64,000 nucleotides of DNA from Paraescarpia echinospica (taxonomy: Eukaryota; Annelida; Polychaeta; Sabellida; Siboglinidae), in assembly GCA_020002185.1 (NCBI GenBank), contig CM034543.1, positions 12,305,453-12,369,452 on the forward strand. The letters are read 5' to 3'. Numbering within the stretch: the first letter of the stretch is position 1; each line of letters opens with the position of its first letter. The notes beneath the pieces were generated by a model. It was not told the origin of the DNA, did no database searches, and saw nothing but the letters and a program-made list of their open reading frames with translations. Positions 12,424-26,056 of this stretch are shown one piece after another. The translations under genes were made by a program, and so were the position numbers.

Positions 12424-12728
12424 CATATATACATAAATACATACGTACATACGTACATACGTACGTACGTACATACGTACATTCGTACATACGTACATAC
12501 GTTCATACATGCCTACATGCATACATGCATACATACATACATACATACATACATACATACATACATACATACATACACACATACACACATACACACATAC
12601 ACACATGCACACATACACACATACATACATACATACATACATACATACATACATACATACATACATACATACATACATACATACATACATACATACATAC
12701 ATACACTCATACATACATACGTACTTAT
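12424..12728 (+). repeat. ACAT tetranucleotide tract
   Basis: ACAT units with ACAC/ACAT and ACGT variants, about 300 bp, in the position equivalent to the ATGT tract of the left arm and in reverse complement. It generates open Thr/His/Ile/Tyr-repeat frames that are not genes. Confidence 0.97.
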
Positions 12729-13625
12729 ACACACACCCTTTAAAGGAAGAAAACTATTGATATAAATCGAATTTCTTTATCGACCAAAGTTGGTAAAAGC
12801 TAGCAATAGCTGCAGAAATATTTAAATAAATAAATATTTGCAGTGGCGCAACAAATCCAAAGGATTAAGCGTTCTCATTGTCAAGTACGGAGTAAAGGTC
12901 GTCAACATATCGAATTGCAAAGAAGCTAATGAGGATATGCAGTATTTAAAATATAAGTTTTATATGAAATTAATATAATATATTTCTTACTGTCTTAACA
13001 CCAATAGGGAGTAAACTAAATGGCTAGAATTCCAGCATTCGTCTTAACTATGGGGAAAAAGTAGATCAGACCCTGCAGACCGAAGCTGTTTAGATTTATT
13101 TAGTGGAGATAGAATACATTGTAGGTATGCAGGTTGTTTGGATGATAGGGCTTAATAATTAATTGTATAGATCTTAAAATAAATCGATATCTTACAAGTA
13201 GCCAGTGCAGTGATTTTAGAAATGGCATTGAGCGAGAAAAACGAGGCGATCGGGTAAATACCCTTGACAAAACATTTGGGACACGTTGAGGTTTTGTCAT
13301 GACCTTGCTAGTGATATTATAAAGGAGGGAATTGCAATAGTGAAGTGTTTTGCTAACATGAGCCTGTAGCAATAGTTTTGGTAACAGACAATGCTATATA
13401 CCGGCGAATATGGCGAAGATCACGGATATTATAAAACAGCAGCGACATGTTTGAGATTATTTTGACTAAAATTGAAGTTATTATGACACATTATTCCGCG
13501 CCGTGGTTGCTGGCGTAATAAGTGACTAAAAATACGCGTTGAGAAAACATTGATGTTTACCACGGTGCACTGGAGTACCAGTGATGCTTAATGTAGTCTT
13601 ACTTGCATCTAACTTTAACTTGATG

Positions 13626-13943
13626 TCAGTCATCGAGGGAAGATATCTTTGTTTCAATAACTAAACTGAATAAAGGAACGATATGTATCCGGGTAGACAC
13701 AGAAATATACATATATGTGTCGTCAGTATAATGATGATGATCCAATGTATGACCTTGGATAACATAGCGTAGTGGCGTGGTGTAGAGAGTAAAAAGCAAA
13801 GGCCCAAGAACAAACCCCTGGGGAACACCACATAAAGTGGGCAGTGCTGCGGAAAAGTAGGTCACAATTTTATTGGTTTGGTATATATAAGTTAGGTATG
13901 AAGAAAACAACCTTAGAGCTGTGCCAGATATACACCGCACCAC
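13626..13943 (-). pseudogene. L2-like LINE RT catalytic block
   Basis: A 105-codon frame with VPQGFVLGPLLFTLYTTPLR and then a catalytic box read as YTDDTYMYIS. Both catalytic Asp residues are kept, but the Ala of YADD is Thr. In the left-arm copy the same box is YAED, so the two arms have decayed differently here. This is consistent with duplication followed by independent drift. Confidence 0.75.
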
Positions 13944-14203
13944 TTTGATAAACGTTTAATTATAATATTATGATCGATGGTATCAAAGGCGGCAGATAGA
14001 TCAAGAAAGATTGGGGTAGTTATTATTTCATTATCAATGTTTAAAGTTAATATCATTATATACTTTTAAAAGAGGAACCATTTCTGTTGAATGAAATTGT
14101 ATATATAAATTGATTGTAACACATTGGTTACGATATTTGTGGTAATGTGATACCTAGACCGCTTATTCCAACCTTTTCTAGTATTTGAGAAATAAAGCTA
14201 AGT

Positions 14204-14617
14204 TTATAAATATGTCTGTAACTGTTTTTTTGGCAATGATGACTTCTTAAGAACTAGGCTGACATGGGGGCATTTGAAGTCATCGGGAAAGAAGCCAGAG
14301 CACTGTGATGATTTGATGATATTAGTTATAGGTCTGAGTAATGTCTTGAGACATTCTTTTAACAGGATAGTCGGAAATGGATCAAGGGCACAGTACTTAT
14401 TTGGGGAGGACATGATTATTGTCCTCACTCCATCAACAGTAGCAGGTTCAAACAATACAAGTAGATACTTTACATGAAGACGGGTCACATTTTCAGTAAT
14501 TAAAGCATGATATGGGGAAGCTGAGCGAATAAGACTGATTCTACCCTTAAAATTAATAGAAAATGAGTCACACAGAGACTTGATTGATACATGATTAGGA
14601 AGCGATGGAGCAATCAA
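14204..14617 (-). pseudogene. L2-like LINE RT, N-terminal block
   Basis: A 137-codon frame containing KYCALDPFPTILLKECLKTL followed by NIIKSSQCSGFFPDDFKCPH. These match the RT motif 0-2 region (conserved D-P-x-P-T and the L..G..P..K block) of CR1/L2-group LINEs. It aligns with 3613-3960 in the left arm, which has lost this frame after SSQNK. The frame ends in a shift before the next motif (the expected N-Y-R-P-I-S block), where the left copy still shows DRNSYIPISNLSFISQ. Confidence 0.75.
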
Positions 14618-15605
14618 TCTGTGTAGAATGTTGCTGTTGTAGTTCCATTACTGACGTGGACTGTTGGACTTGTTTATGACCTTATTTGTGTAGTAATCTG
14701 ACTTAGCTTTGGCCATTTGTCTGTCGCAGACGTGACTTGGTTTAGAATAACGCAACCTGTCCAGAGGTGAGCATGATTTCCGCCATACACGCTCTAAATA
14801 CCAACGACGCCTTTTAGATAGTAACATTTCGGAGGTCATCCTCGGAGCCGGTGGCCTTTGTGACACAAAAATTGAATGTCATAATACTGTCGACAGTACT
14901 GTTTATATAAGTCAGACAGGTGTTCTTTTCGGTCTGTGATTACGTCAGATTTAAGGATATCAGCCATATCAGCTGTAATATCAATCAATGTATAATGTAA
15001 ATCTATAATGGGTCTATAAGTCACATTGTGTCTCGATTCTACTGGGGTTATAGAAACGTAAACACTAGGAATGACAGTGTGGTAGTCTGATAACCCATCC
15101 GAAACAGTAGGTGTCTGGATATTGTTTGAACATGAACGCGTTATCAAGAGATCAAGCCAATGACCATGTACATATGTTAAAAAGGTAACATGTTTTTTTC
15201 ATATCAAAGGATGCCAGGATATCATCAAACGCTGTTGTTATTGCAGAAGGTATATCTAAATGAAGATTAAAATCAACAAGAATGTAAAAAAAATGTGATT
15301 GATTGGTTGCCAGATTTTCCAACAGATCCTGAAAGTTCCAAGGACATTTGCTGGGTGTCCTGGATGGCGATCAATGCAGAAATATAAGCGGAGATAAAAC
15401 AATAAGAGATTTCAACACACATGGACTAAAAACTATACGATTCAGCTAGGGCTAGAATGTAAATTAACTTTGAGCTATTGCGACACCTGAAAGCCAACGC
15501 CGCTACATCGTCCAACTGAACGTGGCCAATGACGGAAAGTGTAATCAGTAGGAGAAATATCAGCAATGCATGCACCTGTGTCATGTGGTCTGATCCATCC
15601 AGGTT

Positions 15606-15977
15606 TCAGTGACAGCAAGGATGTTTATTTTCTTTAAAAAAGAGTAAATCACAAACCGAGGCTGTCTTATCTTGAACAAATCGAACATTTGCATTGGCTA
15701 CCCGAATGTTACGCCTAACAACTGACCCAGGATTCAGACTTACATATCCTGCTAGTAGTATAATTATATATAATTTCAAAGTGTGTATACGTTTAAAACA
15801 AATGTTAAGACACAGTAAGCTGTGTAAACGAAACTTGTAGTGTCTTGGGTAGAGAAAATGTGTTGCATTGACAACCAACCATTCGTAAGAAAGTGGCTTG
15901 CACAAGACACAATCATCACTTTTCGAAGCCACAGAGTAGGACAAAAATGTAACGCATAACATAAGTAGTCGTGACAT
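15606..15977 (-). pseudogene. LINE ORF2 N-terminus: 2A-like motif and endonuclease start
   Basis: An open frame of 123 codons. Residues 1-20 are hydrophobic (MSRLLMLCVTFLSYSVASKS) and could act as a signal-like leader. Residues about 68-85 read LKLYIIILLAGYVSLNPGS, close to the 2A consensus that ends NPG|P. Directly after comes RRNIRVANANVRFVQDKTAS, the usual first strand of the AP-type endonuclease in L2/CR1-group LINEs. The frame then breaks at 15606, after which the endonuclease is only partly readable. The ATG at 15977 is the first in frame after a stop; a second frame from 15991 overlaps but lacks the endonuclease match. Confidence 0.65.
15723..15766 (-). other. Degenerate 2A-like translational recoding motif
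   Basis: The minus strand encodes ILLAGYVSLNPGS. The 2A consensus needs D-(V/I)-E-x-N-P-G then P. Here the first Asp is Tyr and the final Pro is Ser, so the ribosome-skipping reaction is probably lost in this copy. 2A-like sequences at the N-terminus of ORF2 are known from several invertebrate CR1/L2-group LINEs, and this position fits. Confidence 0.55.
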
Positions 15978-15991
15978 TGTTTTAATGACAC

Positions 15992-16622
15992 AATCTAACG
16001 TCCTCTAAAGGTGAATTACTAATTAATAAAAAAATATAAAAGTGACACATTAAAAACTACAAAAACCGTAACTATTGAAGAACAGTTCTGAACTGAAAAT
16101 GTAATTGCTGAGAACCCTAAAACCGTATTATCGCTAGGTCATGGTAAAACACTTAATTTTGATTGAGAGATTGAAATGTAATAAAATCAATGCACTAGAC
16201 AATTACGCTAGTACAAAAAAATAAGTACAGCATTATTCACAGATGTATATATTGGCAATGGCAAGAAGAATTTATAGTTTAAATTAAAGCGGACAACAAA
16301 AATCCGACCAGTGATGGAATAACTAAGGCACTCTTATACAACCTGCTCATCATGGTAACACATATAATGTTATGTCTAAGGCTACGTGCAGCCGCAGGGA
16401 AAATAGTTACAATTTTAAATTATGATAGAATAATAACTTACATAATTAACTGTATATCACTCGGACGAACTCTAGTGGCTACATTGTAACATAAATCCAA
16501 GGCCTGTTAGGTGGAGGAGAACTAAAGGCAGGCTCAGATGCAGACACTATAGCTTAGCCAAAGAAAAAAACAGCAACACTATAACGCAGTGTACTGTATA
16601 TGTTATACAATATAATCTCTTA
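15992..16622. other. No feature recognised
   Basis: AT-rich sequence without ORFs of note, terminal repeats or tandem structure that I can see. Confidence 0.5.
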
Positions 16623-18850
16623 TTTATATCAAGCTATGTAATAACACCTCGATTATGTATGATAAACACTAAAACATACGGATTATTCCCAGGTTGCAAA
16701 ACTCATAGGGCAAATGTAGTACCAATGAAATGAAACTGATGCAGCAGTCATCATAGGGAAAATCATATCTTGCTAGCTGGGTTTCAGGAATATTTAGGGT
16801 AAAACATATATGGTCGGATATGTTCATGGGCCCCTACCCTTCGTGGGCCCATGCCTATTGCTTAATCCGCCACTGCAAACGAGTCGCTGTTTAGAGTGAG
16901 GGAATAATGGTCAATATCAGACAATATGCAGTGGAATATTGCGAGCTACTTTCAAGCGATCCGTCTTCCGTACAATAAAAATATGATGACTCAGACACTC
17001 AACTAAAAAGCTGCATTTCCTGTCGGTAAAAACGACCTTTTTCAAAAACTCGTTTGTTTGTGATGCAAATTCGAGAAGGCACTAAAATATAATTCAAATG
17101 ACAGTGAACACGTCGTATTGCAAAGTAATATATGGTTTGTTTGATATCGCGCTAATGGTCACGTTTTCATTTTAACGAAAATGTTTGTTTGGTGTTTGTA
17201 TGAAGTTTTACATTTTGTCCAGAGTTTACAAGAAACAAAACGGTGCAACACCTAAATGTGAAAATTCATATGTCACCGCACGAAAGTCTACTGCTTTTCA
17301 ATGGACTGAACGTTACAAAGGCTATTCGTATTGAAACATCATATGGTACAAAAACAACAACTCCATTCTTTTTGTCATCTATGATGGCTTAACGTGCGTG
17401 ACCAAAGACCATGTATCAATTCAAGATCTGGAAGGGAGCGCAGTTAACATTGTGTATGTCAATTGAGCAGGTCTGCTAGGGTGTAATGTCGCTCGCTCGG
17501 GTTTCGGAGCTCTCTATCAATGTTGAGATGGTGGCGGAGTACAAACAAGATATACAAGAAGCGCTTGCTACAACCAGTAATGTAATAATCAACTAGTAAT
17601 GGTTTTGGAAGGCATATTGTAACAAGGACATATATAAGCTAGAGATGAAATATTGAAAATCAGTTGAAAAAAGCTGTAGCTTGACGGAAAAACCAATAAA
17701 ACATCAAGATTGCTTTTTGAGTTTTGAACATAGCAAGCCAACGTTAAAATTGGCATTGGTCCAAAACACGTCAACACATAGTGAAACGATTGCATAGACA
17801 ATTAAAAACGACTGTAAAGTAAATATATTAAGTGCGGCTTCTTTGAAACCACAGGCATAATAACCTATGGTATTATGTTGATCGGAGGAACCGAAGAGTT
17901 TGAAAACAAGATTAATGATTCACTTAATATATAAAACAGTTTAGTACTTCAAAGAAAGTGGTTTTATCTTTTCGAGTAACGCTTAAAGTTCTGTGAGCAA
18001 AAACGCGTTCATTATACCTACTGTGCATTCAGGTGCGAGGGACACATTTCTTAGCAGTTTTAGGCAGAACTGCGTCTCACAGATTTGCTCTCGATGCACT
18101 AACGTCTTTGTTGTCTACGGTTATACGGCCGTACAGAAAGATCAATACAGAAGACGTAAACAAAACACCAATTAAACAAGCAATATGTCATTTGTGAGCC
18201 GATTGATGTCATGAAAAGGTTTCTTAAACGTCGCAGGACCGCTATACTCATCGCCCTGCAGCACTAGACAGGAAAGGTAGAAACACGACTCATCAGTCAT
18301 AACAATCGGATTGGAACCAGCTGAATCCTTCCCTACCGATGAGTAGACGATAGTGCTATGATATGAGATTGTGTTAATAATATATCATAAAATGCAGTTG
18401 CTTATGTAGCAAATATTCATGTCTGAATTTGCTAAAGTATTCAATGAAACATTTAAAATATGTTACCTCATATGTGTTTTATTTTCCTTTGTTCCTTCCT
18501 GTCTGATTTTACATTAATCGTGTAAGTATGTACTGCATAGAAACAAAACTAATAAAAGCCTAGTTGCTTCCGTAAGTGTTTTGGTACTTGTTGCCTTACA
18601 TATACTATGGAAATCAGCGCAACATCCTTTGCTACCTATGACCTATATATGAGTATTGTTATATCGTATATGAGATCCAGTGGAATATTAAAAGGCAGCA
18701 GAAACTTATAAGTTGCAGAAACTATTCCGGTGTACATACATATGAAGAAGTATGTTCACTGCTGTTTTCGTATTAACATTTTCTAAATATATAATGTTGC
18801 AACTTACATTTTACGTTGCAATCATTTGGTTTTTCTCTATAAAATGTGAT
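16623..18850 (+). repeat. Direct duplication, copy 1
   Basis: This stretch matches 21292-23690 in the same orientation, starting at aagctatgtaataacacctcg and ending around the atgttgcaacttaca block. By eye most positions agree, with scattered substitutions and indels. Copy 1 lacks about 87 bp that copy 2 has at 21550-21636, and its version of the copy-2 ORF carries a stop in the TACAATAAA stretch near 16971. At 16850-16876 it has aatccgccactgc, the reverse of a cagtggcggatt end like that of some hAT-like transposons. That hint is weak. Confidence 0.75.
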
Positions 18851-21291
18851 AAATCTTGCTCACTCTATTCAATCTGTGTAAGTTCCTGTCAATACTTGGC
18901 ATGGATCATCAATGTGTGATGATGTTTGTCATTATTAAAAAGTCATAACCGAACGTTCTTGGTGAACTTATCCAATGCGGATTGAGTTTTGTCAATGCGG
19001 TTAGAAATCGGCCAATACGGATTTGGAAATACGTCAAGTGGCAGTAAGGTCAGGCGTGCCATTTTGTTATCAAACGCCCGTTTAAGCCGTATTGGTTCAA
19101 TAACTTACAATATAATTATTACTTATAACACAACATATTGTTATAAGGTGAGAACATAAAATATGTTTACATTCTTATCAAATTGTTTATGTATTGTATT
19201 AATACTAGCAACAATTTCGATCCCCTAACGAGATGCCTAGGTACTTAACAGTCCTGATAAAAATATTGACCAAATATTAGAAAACACACAGCATCGTTAC
19301 ATAAACGCCTTATCGCGCTCTAAGATGTCCATTGTATATTCAAAATGACGACGGTCGGACATAATGTGAAGTTCACGTCCATCGATAGGCCCTAGTCTTG
19401 ATTGTGTAGAATTGTTAAATAATATTCATATTGGCCTGAGGATAGACATAAGCTTAATTGTCAGCGCGTAGTCTACGTTGCCAAGTTTATGAAGAGGCAG
19501 GGACCGTTTTTTCCGACGTATTTGCAACGCGCTCGTGGTTCCTGCGATTGGTAAGTTCAGTTATAAGTTGCTAACAATTGATATACTTCATAAAATATTA
19601 ACATCGTGACTTACATGGAGTATTTTTGTTTCTAAATATAGGTCTTACGTCCAACGCTTGTTGCCGTAGCTAACTCCCGCAAAAGACGGTGCTCTGATTG
19701 TACCCCACTCTGATCCCTTGCCCAACGAGTGTTTTACGACATAGTGTGTACATGATAAAACAATATAAGTATCAATTTGATCCGTTCTGAAAGGGAAATT
19801 AAAAACGTACACGCGCTTTCCATGGTGAAACGCTGCACATATTGATGACAGAGTACGTAATTCCATCACGGGTCCCATTCACATGTCCGTTCGTTTACTA
19901 AATTTCGTTATTGCGTCTTGGTGTCTTATCAAACCTGGAACCACAATTTTGTTCACGTAATCACAGTAAACTAGGATTTTGCGAAGTATACTTGTAATAT
20001 AAAAAGTTATGTTACGCTGTAGCCGGACTGCTGTTCATATATGTTTGCCGTTTTTCAACACGTCATGAATTGACTACTAAGATGCGTGTTCCAGCAAGCG
20101 ACGTGAACTTTAGCGCCATTCACATTGCAGTAACAGAAAACATAGACCCTCCACGGTGTTGTCCTTTGTACGTCAACACCTTCATATTATTAGTTGTGAA
20201 ACTGCACGCAAGCGCACAAAAACAGGTGTGAATACGATACATCTCTCGATCCCCTGGACAATTTCTGCGCAGATGTTTGCTGCCCCTTTGGGAAGGCACA
20301 CTTTGAATACTGCTGTTGTTTTTTACACAAAAAACGCAACTGAAACCTATTTGAGAAACACGTCTAGGGATGAACCAAATACCACTATTACAACACATTG
20401 GTATTATTAATTCTGAACCTGCATGCAGGCTAACGAGCGCAGGTGTGAATACAGTACATATTTCGGTCTCCCCGGATTATTTCTGTGCAGTTGCCTTCGC
20501 GCCCTTTCGCCGAGGCGTATTTTGAAATGTTGCTGTTTGTGGTCACACAAAAAACGCAAATGAAGTATATTTGAGAAATATTTCTAGGGAGGAAGCAAAC
20601 TGCACTAAGGCTAAATTTGGGCAGAAAATTAATTTCGATAATTAGCAGCACCACCCAAAGGATAACTGTCTAATTATCTATAAATCTCGTTTTGCTTGTA
20701 TATCTTTAATCAGGCAAGCACGAGCCGAAAACTCTGGGATCCGATGAGCCGGATCTTTGGTCAATATATACTTACTAATATAACCCCCATACGTTCAGTA
20801 TGGCATGTTGGTTGCTTTCGAATATGTGTATGTTATGATCCGTTAATGTTAGTATCACAGAAATTATGCGGCTTCATGTAAACTCGGTAGGTTGCAATAA
20901 CAAGGACGACGAAATGTTATTTAAACAATGAATATTTTGTTGACTGGTTGGCAGTAATTAATGTATCATTTAATTTTACATCATTATCAGTAACTGCAAA
21001 TGATAGTTCAGCTACTGTCAAGAAGAAACGTTATGCGACAAAAGCCGGTTGCTTAGGTAATATTATGTGACAGAATTGTCAGTTTAGTTAACTCCATTTA
21101 GTCGGCATTCATATAAACGGTCCCTGAATATAAGAAACTATGCTGTGGCATATTGTGAGCGCAGCTATATTGAATATGAATTTTGCACATAATGTAGAAG
21201 AGAAATATTATACTTGACCTATTCCTGTATTACCATATTCGTCCAGGAAGGAATTGAAAACAGACGTAATTAATAATCACTTCGTTATAGT
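18851..21291. other. Interval between direct copies; local tandem duplication
   Basis: No gene recognised. Within it, about 20185-20390 and 20400-20605 are two diverged tandem copies at a spacing of about 213 bp. They share a block around ggtgtgaatac, the cacaaaaaacgcaa stretch and the tatttgagaaa...tctaggga stretch. ORFs here run through the duplication on both strands and have no known motif. Confidence 0.55.
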
Positions 21292-23690
21292 AAGCTATGT
21301 AATAACACCTCGATTATGTATGTTAAACACTAAAACATCATGATTATTCCCAGCTTACTAAACACGTTGGGCCAATGAAGTACCAACGAAATGAAATCAT
21401 GCAGTAGTCATCATCGGCCAAATCATCTCTAGCTAGCGGGGTTTCAGGAATATTTTGTGTATAAAAATATGTTCGGATATGTTCGTGGGACCCTAGCCTT
21501 CATAGGCCCAATGCTCATGCCTATAAATTCCTTTTTCTTAATCAGCCACTACGAATAATGCAATCTCCATGCAGATGTTCTCTTCCGGTCGCGAGATCCC
21601 TCCAAGAATGAAGTTGGAAAGAGCTCGCGATAGGAAACGAGTCGCTGCTTGGAGTATGGGAATAATGGGCAATATCAGACAATATGCAGTGGAATATTGC
21701 GAGCTACTTTCAAGAGATCCGTCTTCCGTACGACAAGATGATGATGACGCAGACACTCAACTAAAAAGCTGTATTTCCTATCAGTACAAACAACCTTTTT
21801 TGAAAAACTCATCAGTTTGTGACGACAAATTCGAGAGGGCACTAAAGTATAAATCAAGTGACAATGAACACTTCTTTATGCTGAAGTAATCTATGGTTTG
21901 TTTGACATCGCGCTATAAGTCACGTCTGCATTTTAACAAAAAGGTTCGTTTGGTGTTTTTGTACAGTTTTATATTTTGTCCAGAGTTTACAAGAAACAAA
22001 ACGGCGCAACACCTAAATGTGAAAATTCATACGTCAGCGCACGAACGTTTACAATTTTTCAACGGACTGAACGTTACAAAAACTATTTGTATTGACACTT
22101 AATCTGTGTACAAAAACAACAACGCCATTCTCTTTATCATCCATAATGGCTTGACATGACCAAAGATCGTATATCAATACAAGACCGGGAAGGGTGCGCA
22201 GTTAACATTGTGTATGTCAGTTGAGCAGGTATGCTAGGGTGTAATGTAAAAAAGGCTTTGAACAGTCCTTAAGATTGGATACGTCGCTGGGCCGGTGGCT
22301 CGGTCGGGTTTCGGACCTCTCTATCAATGTTGAAATGGTGGCGGACTACAAACAGGATATACAAGAAGCGCTTGTTACAACGAATACTGTAATAACCAAC
22401 CAGTAATGGTTTTGGAAGGCATATTGTAAGAAGGATATATGTAAGCTACAGAGGATATACTGAAAATCAGTTTAGAAACGCTGTAGCTTGACGGAAACAC
22501 CAATAACACATCAATATTGCTTTGAAGTTTGAACCAAGCGAGCCAACGTACAAATTTGCATTGGTCCAAAACATGACAATAAGAAAACACATAATGAGAC
22601 AGTAATGATTGCAATGACAAATTAAAAACGACTCACATAATGTAAAGTAAATATATTCTGTGTCGCTTCTTTGAAATCACAGGCACCAAAACCTATCATT
22701 TTATGTTCACCGGAGGAACCACACAATTTCAAAACAACAGTAATGATTCACCTAATATATAAAACAACCTAGCACTTCAAAGGACGTCTTTTTATCTTTT
22801 CGAGTAACGCTTGAAGATCTATGTAGCAAAAACACCTTCATTATTCCTATTGTGCATTCAGGTGCGAGGGACACATTTCGTAGCACTTTTAGGCAAAACT
22901 GCGTCTCAGAGATTTGCTCTCGATGCACTATCGTCTTTGTAGTCTACGGTCATACGGCCGCACAGAAAGATCATTACAAAAACGTACACAAAACATCACT
23001 TACACAAGCAATATATATGTCAGTTGTGAGCCGATTGATGTCATGGAAAGGTTTCTTAAACGCCACAGGACAGTTGAACTCATCGCCCTGCAGCACTAGA
23101 CAGGAAACGTGGAAACACGACTGCAAGAATCACTATCAGTCATAACAATGGGATTGGATCCACCTGAATCCCTTCCCCACAGATGAGTAGACATAATGTT
23201 ATGATATGTGATTGTCTTACGTGCATCAGCAAGGACAAAAATAACTTCTCCTAAAATGCAGTTGCTGTAGCAAATATCCATGTCTTTATTAGCTAAAATA
23301 TTTAATAAAACATTTAAAAGATGTTACCTCGTATGTGTTTTATTTTCCTTTGTTTCTTCCTAACTGCTTTTTCAAATTAATTGTAAATGTGTGTACTGCA
23401 TAAAAACAAACCTAATAAAATCCTAGTTGCTTAGGTAAGTGTTCTGGTACTTCTTGCCTTACATATACTATTGAAATCAGCGCAACATCCTTTGCTGATT
23501 ATTTTCATATCGTATATGAGATCCAGTGAAATATTAAAACTTAACAGAAACTTGTAAGTAGCAGAAACTATTCCGGTATACATACATATAAAGAAGTTAT
23601 TTCATGCTGTTTTCGTACTGACGCTTGCTAAACATATCATGTTGCAATTTACAGTTTACGTTGTAAACAATTGGGTTACTCTATAAAAGT
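21292..23690 (+). repeat. Direct duplication, copy 2
   Basis: Partner of 16623-18850. It contains a plus-strand frame of 106 codons (21569-21889) rich in charged residues, with VEYCELLSRDPSSVRQDDDD near its middle; I do not recognise a family, and copy 1 interrupts it. A second conserved stretch (around 22852-22980; copy 1 18028-18150) begins ggtgcgagggacacattt and is open for some distance in both copies. The sequence may be an old non-autonomous element or part of a pseudogene; the function is unknown. Confidence 0.75.
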
Positions 23691-24026
23691 TACACATTTC
23701 GTCGACACGGACTAGCATCTTCGCGTGGACATTCCGTTGTCCAGTAAACGCGAAGACTTATCACTTGAATGACGAGAAAGGCATGTCTCGCTTCGCCTGT
23801 AGGACAGACTTTGCAAAAAGCTTAAATCAGCTTGACTTTTCTCGTGATGCCTCGAAGGGCAGGATAGTGTTCTTTTTAATCTTACTGCATTGATTCAAAG
23901 GCTTCATGACCTGTATGTGGATTGTAATATTTCAAATATTATTCGCATCCTTTGTACGTTCCTGTCAATACTATATTTGTGTCAAGTTGATATCGGGGAA
24001 ATTCCGACTGTAATTCTCTCTGAGTC

Positions 24027-25640
<1,614 letters not shown>

Positions 25641-25729
25641 TTCATTAGCTTGAATTTAGTTGAATATAACGTTCGTGCACTACGGCAATGCAAGTCTCTC
25701 GTTATGTTATTCTGTGTAATACATTTCAG

Positions 25730-25904
25730 CATAAAAAAGCGCAAAAGAATAGCGCGGTCAACGGAAGAAACGGAAGCAGTGCTGCAGCACTTTACAAACG
25801 ACGTCGCATTGAAACAGTTGCCAGGAAAGGCGGCAATCGAACGTTTGCGCGCGTCTGAGGCTGCCTTGAAGAACCGATCATGGAAAACTATCAGATCTCC
25901 TTAG
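25730..25904 (+). pseudogene. Possible terminal coding exon, SANT-like tail, frameshifted
   Basis: A pyrimidine-containing tract ending tacatttcag at 25720-25729 looks like a 3' splice site. After it the frame reads KKRKRIARSTEETEAVLQHF, then LPGKAAIERLRASEAALKNR and SWKTIR. From general knowledge this resembles the short C-terminal segment (basic start, W/S-T-x-E-E-x-x-A-V-L-x-x-F, L-P-G-K, L-K-N-R-x-W-K) found at the end of many animal zinc-finger or transposon-derived proteins of unknown function. The frame stops at 25904, but shifting frame gives DLLRNRKISKQRV then a stop, which is the sort of ending expected. A 2-bp loss is therefore likely, in the genome or the assembly. Possible polyadenylation signals follow at 26015 and 26051. 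The upstream Met at 25650 would lie in the intron. Confidence 0.4.
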
Positions 25905-26014
25905 AAACCGCAAAATCAGCAAGCAGCGCGTCTAATTTCTTACCATTGCAGTGTCTCCGGAATGGACGTGTGATTTCCAATATAGTAGACATGTGACTAC
26001 AGACATATGTCTAC

Positions 26015-26056
26015 AATAAATGTTCACGTTGTAATAGTAGGCCTTCTTCGAATAAA
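26015..26056 (+). promoter_or_regulatory. Two candidate polyadenylation signals
   Basis: AATAAA occurs at 26015-26020 and 26051-26056, within 155 bp downstream of the candidate terminal exon. AATAAA is common by chance in AT-rich DNA, so the support is mainly positional. Confidence 0.3.

Larger units (their letters stand above)
10210..14605 (-). repeat. Inverted repeat A, right arm
   Basis: Reverse-complement partner of 3613-7905. The innermost match is the block around 10215-10345 with 7775-7905, and the outermost is the RT start near 14600. This arm holds about 840 bp (10345-11185) that the left arm lacks. The LINE it carries continues past 14605 to about 15991; on the left side the corresponding part would fall in the N gap. 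Confidence 0.8.
12843..15991 (-). mobile_element. L2-like LINE, near full-length ORF2, decayed
   Basis: Minus-strand LINE of the CR1/L2 group. Order from its 5' end: an N-terminal segment with a 2A-like motif and the start of the endonuclease (15977-15606), endonuclease C-terminus (15147-14836, SDGLSDYHTVI), linker (14866-14648), RT N-terminal block (14617-14204), RT core (13943-13626), and thumb/C-terminal block (13372-13100). The 3' end is near 12843 at the gcgccactg block. The blocks lie in different frames with stops between, so it cannot make protein. The copy at 3613-5340 is the same family in the other arm of inverted repeat A, and a younger relative sits inside the DIRS-like element at 31664-32626. 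Confidence 0.8.

Noticed and set aside
12385..12765. ORFs over the ACAT tract
   Set aside because: Same artefact as the tetranucleotide tract of the left arm.
25650..25729. Start codon at 25650 as the true start of the candidate exon protein
   Set aside because: This part lies before the acceptor-like site and shows no similarity to the domain that follows.
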